A DNA stretch of 64,000 nucleotides from NCBI GenBank assembly GCA_964352735.1, contig CAYGTC010000002.1:124001-188000 (forward strand), read 5' to 3'. Position numbers and translations under genes: made by a program. Positions 51,701 through 62,500 of this stretch are shown here, one piece after another. Every line of letters starts with the position of its first letter. The first letter of the stretch is position 1. The notes beneath the pieces are model-generated. The model saw nothing but the letters and a program-made list of their open reading frames with translations. It did not search any database and was not told where the DNA came from. This DNA comes from NORP309 sp964352735 (GTDB taxonomy: Bacteria > Pseudomonadota > Gammaproteobacteria > Xanthomonadales > Marinicellaceae).

Positions 51701-54700
51701 ATGATCGCAGCTGATGTCCATGTTTTTTAAAACCATTTGGTGCAAAGTACCTTCATCATTATTCAAGAAAACTGTTCTTAAAACATCATGTCGATTGATG
51801 ACTTGTTGCCAAGCCTCTTGAAAAACATTCAGATCGGTATTTTTTGCTAAAGTAAATAGCAATTGTGTATTGTAGGCTTTTTTATCAATATCGCTATGGA
51901 ACAGCAAACCTTGTTGCATAATGGTAGCAGGATAAATATTTTTAATATCATAGCTGGACTGCCAGTGGTTTAACTGATCATGTTTCACCTCTGCCAGAGG
52001 AAAATCACTTGGCGTAAAATGGCCATTATTTTCATCCAGACAATGTGAAACTATGTCTTTTATCGACTGATCAATATTTTCTGAAAGCTGTTTGATTTGA
52101 TTAGCATCGTAATAACATTTATCATAATCAATCATGAATTTCAAACACCCTTCAACAATGATAATATTAAAAACCAATGGGTGATTTTGCGGTCTTTTGG
52201 GGCTGACTGAATCACCAACATCCTGATCAATCATGCAAAAATATTCATCCTTATCTTGTTGAGAAAAATATCCTAAATAATTGAATAGAACAGATGAACC
52301 AGGATCACTTTGGAAGATTTGTTCTTTGCTTAAATATTTCAATAGACCAAAACCAATGCCATGTTGAGGTATGGCACGATGTGCTTCTTTCAGTGAACAA
52401 ATGATTGACTCAACATCCATCTTTTCAGCATGCAAAACAAATGGAAATACAGCAGTAAACCAACCAACTGTTTGATTAAGGATAATATCTTGGGATAGCT
52501 CTTCTCTACCATGCCCTTCTAAATCAATTCGCAAGGATTGAAGGCCCGAATCCCGATAAAAGCCCAAAAGCAACGCAGATAATAACAGCTCATTGATTTG
52601 AGTACGATAAGCATTGTGCGCATCTGTTAACAAATGATGACTGATTATCTCATCAATCTTGAAAGTGTAATGTCCGCAGTCCTGTTGAGTTGAACCTGCT
52701 GTTGAACGCCCTAAAAACTCATCTACAGGAGTGGCGAGCACTTTCGACCAATAAAGTTTTTCATGCATCAAAACCTCATGACAACTGTACTGTTGCAAAA
52801 AGTGTCCCCACGACTGATAAGATGAAGTTTTTTCTGGCAGAGATAGTGTTTCTTGATTGTTATGTTGTTGGTAAAGCCTTTTCATATCATCCATTAAGAT
52901 ACGCCAAGAAACGCCATCTACAACCAAATGATGGACCACCCACAACAACATTTTTTCCCCATTATCACGATTGATCAAAACCGCACGCATGATTGGCCCT
53001 TCACTTATGGATATAGAGCGTTGAATATCATTGAAATGTTTCAATAAATCATCACTTTCATCCATACTTATTGACAACTCACTGACCGAATCATTAAATT
53101 CAGATGCGGTTAAGTATTTATGAACGCCTTGCCAACCCTGCTCTCTTTCATAAAACCTCAATCTTAATGCATCGTGTCGAGCATGTATCTTTTCGATCAT
53201 TTCCCTCAATAAAGACACAGTCATGTCATCCGGCACTTTCAGCAATACTGCTTGATTGAAATGATTGACATCTATATTATCCTCAAAAAAACTTTGCTGT
53301 ATGGGCAGCAAAGGCATATCACCCTCCACATCATGCTGAGCAATCTCAACATTTGCTGTTTTCATTTCAACTGCTAGTCGTGCAATTGTAGTATGTTCAA
53401 GTATTTGTTTTATGGTCAGTTTGTAACCATTTTCATTGACTCGAGAAGCTAACTGAATAGACAAAATAGAATCGCCTCCCAACGTGAAAAAATTAGCATG
53501 TATAGATAAATTTTCAATTGGAATATTCAACACATCAGACCATATTTGAGACAACAGCTTTTCTTTTTCTGAGGAAGGCTTGGTATATTTTGTTTGCTGG
53601 TTTAAATCGACTTTCAATGATGACAAAGCTTTGCGATCAACTTTTCCATTGGCAGTGATGGGCAATTTATCCAGTGCCATAAAATGCGAAGGCACCATAT
53701 AATCAGGCAATACTGATATCAAATGAGCTCTAATCTCTTCAATAAGCACAGATTCAGTAAAGTCCGAAGCATGGGTAAAATAGGTTGTTAATTGTTGCTG
53801 ATTACCACCAACTTTGATGACAATCACAGAACAAGTATTGATACCATCAACTTGTAAAATCTGATGCTCAATTTCACCCAACTCAATTCTGAAACCTCTG
53901 ATTTTTACCTGGTCGTCAACACGGCCCATAAACATCAATTCTCCATCTGAGCGATAACGTACCAAATCACCTGAACGATACAAACGTTCATCGGATTTAA
54001 AAGGATGTTGAATAAAAGCTTGATTGGTTAATTCTATCTGATTAATGTAACCACGTGCCAAACCAGTCCCTCCAATGTACAATTCTCCTACAGCGCCAAA
54101 TGGTAACAACTCTTGATCATCCGACAATATCAAAGCACTGACATTACTAATGCTTTTGCCAATAGGAGGAGCACTTTTTTCATTCTCTTTTACAGTATAA
54201 TAACTAGTGATTATTGTACCTTCTGTTGGACCATAGAGATTGACTAGATTCCCATGATTAAGAACCATCTTAGAAAGTTTTTCACCACCAGCTAGCACAT
54301 ATTCCAAACTCAACTCAGACTGGGCATTAAAAAATTGTACAGATGCTTCTAGTAAGGCTGTGGGTAAAAAACAATGAGTGACCTTGTTTTTACTCAATGT
54401 TATTAATAATTGCTGGGGATCGGATCTTATGTCATCTGAAACAATCATGATTCGAGCATTTGATAATAAATATGGCCAAACTTCCCAAACTGATGCATCA
54501 AAACTGATACCGGCAAGATGTGTAGCACATTTATCTTTTGTAACATCATAGGCTTCTTGGTACCACTGACATAAATTCATTAAGCAGCGATGTTCAATCA
54601 TCACACCTTTTGGGGCTCCGGTAGAACCTGAAGTGTATATGATATAAGCCAAATCATCAGGTTTAGCAATACATTCTATGGGATCATTTTTAGAATTTAC

Positions 54701-56497
54701 GGCCAATTGTTCAACGACAGTTTTATCATCCAAAAGTATCAATCTTTGATTTTTCAGTTTTAAGTTGTCACTCATGCATTTTTTACTGATTAATATCGAC
54801 AATCCACTGTCTTCTATCATATGGGTTAAACGGGTTGACGGATAATTGTGATCAAGAGGTAAGTAAGCGCCACCTGCTTTCCATATGGCTAACACACTAA
54901 CGATCATATCAAAGGATCTATTCAAACAAACACCAATAATTTGATTGGGCATCACTCCATATTCTTTTAGTTGATGTGCCAATTGATTGGCTTTTATATT
55001 GAGCTGTTGATATGTATACTTTTCATCTCCGTCAACCACTGCAATTTCATCAAACTGATCCTGCAACTGTTGTTCAAACCACTGATGAACACAATACTTC
55101 GCTTGGTACTTACCATCACTACTGTTCAGTTCATGTAATAAATAATGCTTTTGTTGATTGGTTAAAACCGATACAGATGACAAGTCAAAATTGGGTTGAT
55201 CAGCCAATTCAGTGATGAATTGTATGAAACTCTCAACCATATATACAATTGCTGATTTATCAAAATTATTGGATCGGTATTTAATAATGCCTTCGATTTC
55301 ATCTTCAAAAGCCAGCAATTCCAAAGACAGTGGTAAATCACCACATTGATGAGTCATGGGCAGTACTTCGAGGCCCATTGAGTTATTACTGACTGTCAAT
55401 TGTTCAGTTTGTGTCCAAATAAAGGTGGTCTGAAATAACAAGCCTTCCGCACTGTCACCATCTAACTTTAGCTGACTGATCAATTCTTCAACGGGATAGT
55501 CAGCATGAAATAGAGACTCATACACTTGTGGTTTACAACGCGACAAGATATCAATAAAACTTTCATGATCCTCACGATGAAATCTCAATGGAGCAACATT
55601 AGCAAAATAACCGATCACCTCATCAAAACGTGACTCAGGTCGGCCCATATACGGATTGCCAATAATGATCTCTTTTTTAGAACAAAATCTGGAAAGAAAA
55701 CAAAAATAAACAACCAGCCATACAAGGTATTCACTGGATTTGTGCTGTTTTGCCAGATCTTTCATTTTTTTAGTGACTTGGTTTGGAATATAGAATTTAT
55801 TGAAATCACCTTTTATCACTTCCCCATCTTGGCGTTTTTTTTGTGATGGCCATGCTAAAGTTGGTAGTTGTCCCTTCAATTGTTCTAACCAAAATTGTTG
55901 GCTGTTTTTTGCTTCTTCAGTTTCAAGCCATTGCAATTGCCATTCAACGTAATCGTGATAACTGACAGTGTTATTTGAAATCATCTCACTTTCTGATGTG
56001 CTGCGATAAATGGCATTCAACTCATCCATCAAAAGCTTCAAAGAAGCACCGTCAAAGATGGTGTGGTGAAAATTAACCATTAATACCTGGTGGTCTTCAT
56101 AATCTTCGAACAGAGTAACTTTTAGTAATGGCCCGTTGTCCAAATCAAAGGGAATTTCTGATTTTTGCTTGGCTAAGCTCAACATGTCTTCATGATTTAA
56201 TGATGAGACAGATAATTGATCAACAGAGCAATTTAAGTTCACATCAATTGTTCGCCAAACCTGACTATCATCTTTTTGAAAGCGACTTCTCATTAAATCA
56301 TGCTTTTCGACAAATAAGTTAAACAGATTTGAAATGACCTCTAATGAAATATGTGTATTGAGTTTAAAAGTCACAGGTACGTTATATCGACTACTCAAAG
56401 GATCAATTTGATGTAATAACCACAGTCCTTTTTGGCCTGAAGTTAGTGGAAAAGTGTTATGTTCTGTAAGCTTCACGGGATTATTTTCACTATTCAT
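48716..56497 (-). CDS. NRPS, two modules (C-A-T-E-C-A-T), first protein of the second assembly line
   Basis: The protein has 2593 residues. It has no docking domain at its start, in keeping with an initiating protein. C1 (~10-440, HH144 in HHTIFDG) opens PLTSGQKGLWLLHQIDPLSS and carries GNPYMGRPESRFDEVIGYFA, unlike every other C domain here, so it may be a starter C domain that adds an acyl group. A1 Asp667, T Ser1010 (LGGDSI), epimerase ~1045-1490 with HH1189; C2 (D-donor type, YPATIMQQGLLFHS) His1653; A2 Asp2180; T Ser2533; acidic tail DDETEMEDFDLFEI. Pocket codes by eye: A1 DAWFLGLIIK, leucine-like, so a D-residue after epimerisation; A2 DVCRYTMVEK, on a serine-type scaffold but with an unassigned pocket. 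The second T has GGDSL, a form often seen before epimerases, but none follows. The gene begins 15 bases after the stop of an NRPS gene that itself ends in a thioesterase, so the two are co-transcribed. Confidence 0.95.
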   Translation of the reverse strand: MNSENNPVKLTEHNTFPLTSGQKGLWLLHQIDPLSSRYNVPVTFKLNTHISLEVISNLFNLFVEKHDLMRSRFQKDDSQVWRTIDVNLNCSVDQLSVSSLNHEDMLSLAKQKSEIPFDLDNGPLLKVTLFEDYEDHQVLMVNFHHTIFDGASLKLLMDELNAIYRSTSESEMISNNTVSYHDYVEWQLQWLETEEAKNSQQFWLEQLKGQLPTLAWPSQKKRQDGEVIKGDFNKFYIPNQVTKKMKDLAKQHKSSEYLVWLVVYFCFLSRFCSKKEIIIGNPYMGRPESRFDEVIGYFANVAPLRFHREDHESFIDILSRCKPQVYESLFHADYPVEELISQLKLDGDSAEGLLFQTTFIWTQTEQLTVSNNSMGLEVLPMTHQCGDLPLSLELLAFEDEIEGIIKYRSNNFDKSAIVYMVESFIQFITELADQPNFDLSSVSVLTNQQKHYLLHELNSSDGKYQAKYCVHQWFEQQLQDQFDEIAVVDGDEKYTYQQLNIKANQLAHQLKEYGVMPNQIIGVCLNRSFDMIVSVLAIWKAGGAYLPLDHNYPSTRLTHMIEDSGLSILISKKCMSDNLKLKNQRLILLDDKTVVEQLAVNSKNDPIECIAKPDDLAYIIYTSGSTGAPKGVMIEHRCLMNLCQWYQEAYDVTKDKCATHLAGISFDASVWEVWPYLLSNARIMIVSDDIRSDPQQLLITLSKNKVTHCFLPTALLEASVQFFNAQSELSLEYVLAGGEKLSKMVLNHGNLVNLYGPTEGTIITSYYTVKENEKSAPPIGKSISNVSALILSDDQELLPFGAVGELYIGGTGLARGYINQIELTNQAFIQHPFKSDERLYRSGDLVRYRSDGELMFMGRVDDQVKIRGFRIELGEIEHQILQVDGINTCSVIVIKVGGNQQQLTTYFTHASDFTESVLIEEIRAHLISVLPDYMVPSHFMALDKLPITANGKVDRKALSSLKVDLNQQTKYTKPSSEKEKLLSQIWSDVLNIPIENLSIHANFFTLGGDSILSIQLASRVNENGYKLTIKQILEHTTIARLAVEMKTANVEIAQHDVEGDMPLLPIQQSFFEDNIDVNHFNQAVLLKVPDDMTVSLLREMIEKIHARHDALRLRFYEREQGWQGVHKYLTASEFNDSVSELSISMDESDDLLKHFNDIQRSISISEGPIMRAVLINRDNGEKMLLWVVHHLVVDGVSWRILMDDMKRLYQQHNNQETLSLPEKTSSYQSWGHFLQQYSCHEVLMHEKLYWSKVLATPVDEFLGRSTAGSTQQDCGHYTFKIDEIISHHLLTDAHNAYRTQINELLLSALLLGFYRDSGLQSLRIDLEGHGREELSQDIILNQTVGWFTAVFPFVLHAEKMDVESIICSLKEAHRAIPQHGIGFGLLKYLSKEQIFQSDPGSSVLFNYLGYFSQQDKDEYFCMIDQDVGDSVSPKRPQNHPLVFNIIIVEGCLKFMIDYDKCYYDANQIKQLSENIDQSIKDIVSHCLDENNGHFTPSDFPLAEVKHDQLNHWQSSYDIKNIYPATIMQQGLLFHSDIDKKAYNTQLLFTLAKNTDLNVFQEAWQQVINRHDVLRTVFLNNDEGTLHQMVLKNMDISCDHHDISAQPLEEQQARIQELQVQDRQRGFDTANGPLIRLCVIDLGVTGYRVLLSNHHAILDGWSMPIIFSEVLEYYHSYMASKTVNVKPVVAYFNYIQWSLQQDRSKAIDYWQQQLAGVEGGTRLSRISLSSSVSQSNHYHTFNESFSQEQTQQLNRWCQDLGITLNTALQGAWSYLLSRYCDEKSIVFATTVSGRSAGIAQVEDMVGLLINTVIVKVDINDESSVLDWLNGIHRMRVESDEYDYLSLTEVQRYALNGANEKPIESLLIFENYPVDESLLVIDDDHHLKISDIESDEQTNYPITITAQQRNHLFHISLAANHMFFEESFIRRISQQLKHLLLNMCEYSQDEVSQLPLLSLAEEEQMLSDLNQTVVPFAQDHCVHHLFEQQVEKTPGNIALVYDNTHLTYLELNNKANQLAHALLENEVHPDDVVGLYIDRSLEMMIAILATWKAGAAYVPLDPEYPENRLKHMIDDAAVIIIITQTVHSSELYNMVDNSTTVLKLDEDELISQLLNYPMFNPQVPGLTSSHLAYVIYTSGSTGMPKGVMVEHMSSVNRIEWMQKHYQLSEHDVVLQKTPISFDVSLCELTWFFMVGARLVIAEPQGHKDPDYLCKLIQNQQVTQVRFVPSMFRLIIEHNEWQNCGSLKNIYLTGEAVDVSIALTHYGANKAALHNMYGPTEATVEVSHYLIPDDPNLKTVSIGRPIQNTGFLIMNDQFQLQPKGALGELFISGVCLARGYLNRKNLTAERFIEHTFDDGSTHRLYRTGDLAYQQENDEYVYVGRKDNQVKIRGFRIELGDIEKHLSQCDVLVNSVVLEGKSQHGHQFLLAYITHKTSCSEQEVIDQVREHLSKQLPEYMIPTHFIVLDDLPLLSNGKVDRNALSREPEITISSIDEYREPQGEYEITLSRIWSELLSVPVDEISADAHFFKTGGDSLIAVKLTSKIAAQYDFKMNLKVIFEFPQLSKLALHIEAVKSSLMATDDETEMEDFDLFEI

Positions 56498-56512
56498 TTG
56501 ATTTTATATAAT

Positions 56513-59500
56513 TTAATTTTTTTTATTTTGAGTTGTTTGTTTAAGGCCCAAATTTGGTGCGCTTATTGATAAATCTTTTATTAATTTGTTTTTAATTTGT
56601 ATATAGCTTTCACCAGACAATAGACTGTTATGTTCACCATTGACCATTACATACTCTGAGGGTGATTGAACTGCTTTTCTCCAACCATATTTCAACATCA
56701 ATCTGTCGTCATTTTCTGAAGCAATAAACAAAACTGATCGTCCTTTTATGTCAATGGGTTGAAGTGTTTTTTGTTCCATAGGCAAATTGATTGCAAATTT
56801 CAAAGCCAGAACCACTGACTTTTTATCAGGCAAGTGTGTTTCGAATCCTTGATCAATCAATAAATCCGCCACCAGAGACGCTTGTTTTGAATCAGGGAGG
56901 TCCGCTATCATTTCAGATGAAGCTTGCCATATGCTTTCATACTGTTGGGCCTGTGAATCCACTTCAGACAAGTCTGTTGAAAAAACCCAAAAGGCATGTT
57001 GCAATGCTTGATATTGAGTATTACTTTCTTTATCCCTATAGAATAACATACTGTCAAAAGCCGCATAATATTCAATTTCATGACCCAAGTTTTGCAATGT
57101 AATGATCATTTTCTGCGCAATACGACCACCCAATGACCAACCCACAATTCGGTAAGGGCCTGAGGGTTGTACCATCAACAACTGATTGACATACTCTTCA
57201 GCCAATTGTTGTACATCATTAAATGCACAATCTTGCCCTGAAAGAAATGGTGCTTGAACACCATACACTGGACACACTTCTGCCAAATCATCAGCCAACT
57301 GTTTATAACAATCCACACGACCAATCAATGGATGCACCATAAATAAAGGCGTGCCACTCAAACAATGATTGAGTTTAACTATACATGGGTATGTTGACTC
57401 AACTTCTGAGTGCTTTTTATCATCACAAATCTCTATCAAACTTTTCGACTCATAAAATCTTCTGATGTCGATGGTAATGCCTTGTTTGCTCAGCTTTTTT
57501 AATACCTTAAGCAAGGATAAGGAGTGGCCTCCCAGCTCAAAGAAACTGGCTTTCATGCTGATCTTATCAGCAGGGATATCGAGTGTTTCACTGATCACTT
57601 TTATCAACTGTATTTGATCATGATTTGCAGGTGCGACAAACGCTATTGCCTGATCATCAACTTCTAGCTTCAACAGTGCTTTGCGATCAAGTTTGCCATT
57701 GGCATTGAGTGGCATTTGATTTATCACGGTAAAAATGGAAGGAATCAAGTAAGGGGCTAATTTTGACTCAAGTTCAGATTTGATGTTCTTCAATACATTA
57801 GAGTCCTCGGTAACATTAAGGCTAACAAATGCGACCAAAGTGTCCTCTTTTTTCAACACGACGGCTGTTGAGTTGACCTCAGGGATTTGTAAAAGGTGAT
57901 GTTCTATTTCGCCCAATTCAACCCGATAACCGCGTATACTGACCTGAAAATCTCTACGTCCCAGATATTGAATATCGCCATTGCTTAAATAAAGCCCCAA
58001 ATCTCCAGTTTTATAACTGCGTAATCCTGAACCGATCTCATTGAAACATGCCGCATTTAAGGCATCATCATGCATATAACCTCTTGAAAGTTGCGCACTT
58101 TCAATGAAGATTTCACCCGGTTCTCCAGCACCGCAGTCGGTTCCATACTCATTAACAATTCGCAAACGTGTATCTGGGGTACTCCTGGCAATCGGACTCA
58201 AAGAAAAATCCATCGCTCCAGGTATGTGATAATATGTTAACGCACGTTGTGATTCTGAGGCTCCATAACAGTTATATAATGCAACTATTGAATTGAATTT
58301 TCTCAGTTGTTGAACTGTTTCAAATCGCAATGCTTCACCTGTTAATAAAATGGTTTTAACAGAATCAATCGGCACAATGCCCTCAATCGCTATGGCCTCA
58401 GCCATGGCTGGTGTTAGATGCATAACAGAGATGCGCTCATTTTTAATCCATTCAACAAATTTCAAAGCCGTGAAATCTTTTTCAGAAGGCATGACCACAC
58501 AAGCACCAATACACAAACTGCTGAAGATGTCTCTTTGCAGTGGATCGTGAGCCAAACCTGATAACATACTGAAACGGTCTTGTGTTGTGACATTGAATTG
58601 ATCAGGCCACCATTGCAAATAACCACTGAGTCCGGCATGGGTGCCACATATGGCTTTCGGTTGACCTGATGATCCCGAGGTAAAGGTAATACATGCCAGT
58701 TGTTCAGGCTTGTTGTTAAAGGGCACAAATGGCGGCGTAATTTCTGAATAAGATGAAGAATAATTGTTTACCTCTATGACATCAAGTGAATTATTTAACG
58801 CTGATAGTAAGGCTTGTGAATAATCTTGATCAGATTCACACAATAACAATACTGAAGTATTAACTACAGAAATATGCTGAGAAATTTGATATACAGGGCT
58901 ATCGGGTAGCACAATGGAATACGCAGCGCCCGTTTGTAATGTGGCCATGATGGCAATCACCACTGACACATGCCTTGTTGCCATAATAGTGACGACATCA
59001 CCACATGAGATATCCAAAGATTGTAATGTACACGATACATGATCCGATGCACTTTTCAACATTTGGTACGTCCATTTTTCATCGCCATCAATGACCGCAA
59101 CCGACTCGGGAGACCATTTCACCCGACGATAAAACAATGCCATGACATCATCGGTATGAAAGCGTTCAATGGCATCATGCTCAATCAAACAAGGCCCAAC
59201 ATTAAGTGAATATTGTGCACAAACTTGCTGGCTATTTTCTGCAATTTGAGTTAACAAATAACTGTATTGATTCAGTAATTGCTCAATGACTTTTACCTCA
59301 TATAAAGCGCTATTAAAATGGCAACTTATATTGACGCCCTCCTTTGTCTCTGCCAGATACAGAGTCATGTTAAACTTGGTTTCGATTTCAGCAGTTGATC
59401 GTGCTTCTACAACAAAATCATTGTTGACTTTTTCACTTTCAGATTCAGGTAAACTGAGCATATTAAAAAGTATTTGAAACAAAGGCGTATGCTCTGGGCT

Positions 59501-62500
59501 TCTATCACAACCAGAAATTTCTATAATCTTTTCAAATGGAATATCTTGATGAGATAACACTTGATTTACATTATTAATTTGTTGTTTTAATAACTCATCA
59601 TAAGGAACAGACAAATCAAGTTGATGACGAATCGGTAAATTGTTTAAAAACATACCCAGCATATCTTGTGTGCCATAAATATGTCTACCAGTAACTGGCA
59701 ACCCGATATTAAAGTCATTTTCACCGCTTAAACGGCCCAATAACACAGCAAATGCACTGTGTAAAACATTGAATAAACTGCCTTGATGTAAATGTGATAA
59801 TGACTTAAGTTTTCTACTCAGTGCCTCATTTATTATGGTAGAGCAATGGCTGTGTTTTGCATTAAAATCACTCTGGCTATTTTCAATTGGCAAGCTTAAA
59901 TGTTCATTACAATCATGCAAATATTGTTGCCAGAACGCTCGTTGCTCATCTGCTTGTTCAGATTGTAGAAATTGATTTTGCCAATGAGCATAGTCACCAT
60001 AGTTTAAATCTGTAACAGTTTTACTGCCTTGTTTGTTGTCTAGATGTGATTGATAATTATCCATCAATTGGGCAAAGAACAGCTGCTGAGACCAACCATC
60101 TGAAATAATGTGGTGTATATTAAAATGTAATAAAAACTCCTCATTTTCAACCTGTAACACCAAAACCGACAATAATGGCAAAGTGCTTAAATCAAAAACT
60201 TGCGTATCATGAAGATAAGTCAATTCTTTTACCTTTTTAACACAATCAACATTAGGTAATCCTCTTAAGTCTTTGATAGATATATCATAGTCATAATGAT
60301 CTTCAACGATTTGACACGGTTGGTTATCAATAACTTCAATTCTTGTACGTAAGATTTCATGTTGTGCAATCATACTATTTAATGCGTTTTGTAAGATTGC
60401 TGGTTTGAATATTCCAATAATACGAACGGCAGATGTCATGTTGTGTTCATTGGTATGATCTTTCAATTGTTCAATAAACCACACTCGGTATTGCGCATAT
60501 GACAAAGGCACAGGTCCTTGATGATCAACAGCCTTTAATTGACTTTGTATGCCTTGCTTACCTTCAATTTTTTTGGCCATTTGACCAATGGTAGGGGCTG
60601 CAAATACACTTTTAATTGGCAGTTGAACATCAAACTTTTGAACTACAGCATGTAACATTTGTGTCAATAGCAATGAGTGACCACCCAATTCAAAGAAATT
60701 GACATCACGGCTGATTATTTTTGTTTCAATCTTCAATAAATCAGCCCAGATTTGCGCCAAAGCATTTTCCGTTGGCCCAATGGATTGCTCCATCTTATTT
60801 GATGCATTGAATTCTGGTTTAGGCAATGCTTGGTGATCTATTTTGCCATTAACTGTCATAGGCAAGGTCTCTAAGCGCATCAAGATTGACGGCATCATAT
60901 ACTCAGCCAAATATTGTTTTAGATGCCTGTTGATTTGATCGATAAGTGATGTAACCGATGCCTCTGAATTACTGGTAAAGTACCCTATTAAATGACCTTC
61001 ATTAATAGTCAGGGCAGCGCTTTTCACATCATCATGTTGCATCATTTGATGTATAATTTCATTCTGTTCAATGCGAAAACCTCTCACCTTAACTTGATGA
61101 TCTGTTCGTCCTATAAAAGCCAGGTTGTCAGATTTAAGATGACGCACTAGATCACCAGTTTTATATAAGCGTTTTGATTGATTTTCATCGAATGTGTACT
61201 CAATGAATTTTTCTTCAGTCATTTGAGGTTGATTGATATATCCACGAGCCAAACCTTCTCCACCAATATAAAGCTCTCCAGTAGTACCATAAGGAACAAT
61301 TTCTCCATGTATACCCAAAACATAGAACTCAATATTATTCATCGCTTGTCCAATGTGTGGTTCAGCACCTGTGATTCTGGTAAAACTGGCGTCAACACAA
61401 CACTCAGTAGGACCGTAGACATTGTAAGCTTTTTTATCAAATTGTTTTTGCCACTTCACCAATTTCGACCACAACTCAACGGAAATTGCTTCGCCACCAA
61501 TCAATAAGTTTGGCAACAAATGACCTAAACCAATATTCAACCACAACTCAACCAGAGTTGGTGTACAATCCAAGAGGTTGATATGACTTTCAGACAATAA
61601 CTGTGTTATGGCTTGTGTGTCTGTCTTTGTCTCTTGAGGCACTACTGTGAGTGTCTGGCCCAATGACAATGCACACAAACCTTGTAATGATGCATCGAAT
61701 GATAACGATGCCAACCAACCCCATTGGCCTGATTGCATTTCTTTTAAACTCTGTTTCAAATTCATGCACAAATTAATCACACTTCTGTGTTCAATCATCA
61801 CACCTTTAGGAACACCTGTTGAACCAGAGGTATAAATGATATACGCCAAATGATTCCAGTTCAATGCACTGATGACTGGGTTCTCTATAGCACAATCCAT
61901 CAATTCACTAGCAACACCTTTATTGTCAAGTACAATGAGATCGGTATCGACACCAGACAAAGTATTGAAAACTTGTTTATTCGTCAAAACCGTCGACAAG
62001 CCACTGTCTACAATCATGTGTTTCAGTCGTGCTTGCGGATAATTAGGATCTAATGGTAAATAGACGCAACCGGCTTTCAGAACAGACATCACAGATACCA
62101 CTGTAGACACAGATCGATCCAGACAAATACCAATAATGTCGCCTACTTCATGTCCATGATCCAATAAATAGTGGGCCAACTGATTGGCTTGTAAATTCAA
62201 TGTTTGGTAAGTCAATGCATGCTCACCTTGACAAACAGCCACATGGTTAGGAGTCAAGGCGACTTGTTCTTCAAACAACTGATGTAAACATTTCTGTTTC
62301 CCGAAACTCTTTTGAGTGTTATTCAATGTCTTTATGAGGTGATACCTTTCTTGTTCCTGCAACAAAGATAATTGTGAGAGACGTTGACGATCATCACTGA
62401 TGATCGCCTTTATCAAACGTTGAAAGCCATCAGCAAATCGCGCAATGCTTGATGATGTGAACAGATCGATGTTGTAAACAAAATGGCCAGATAACTCTCC

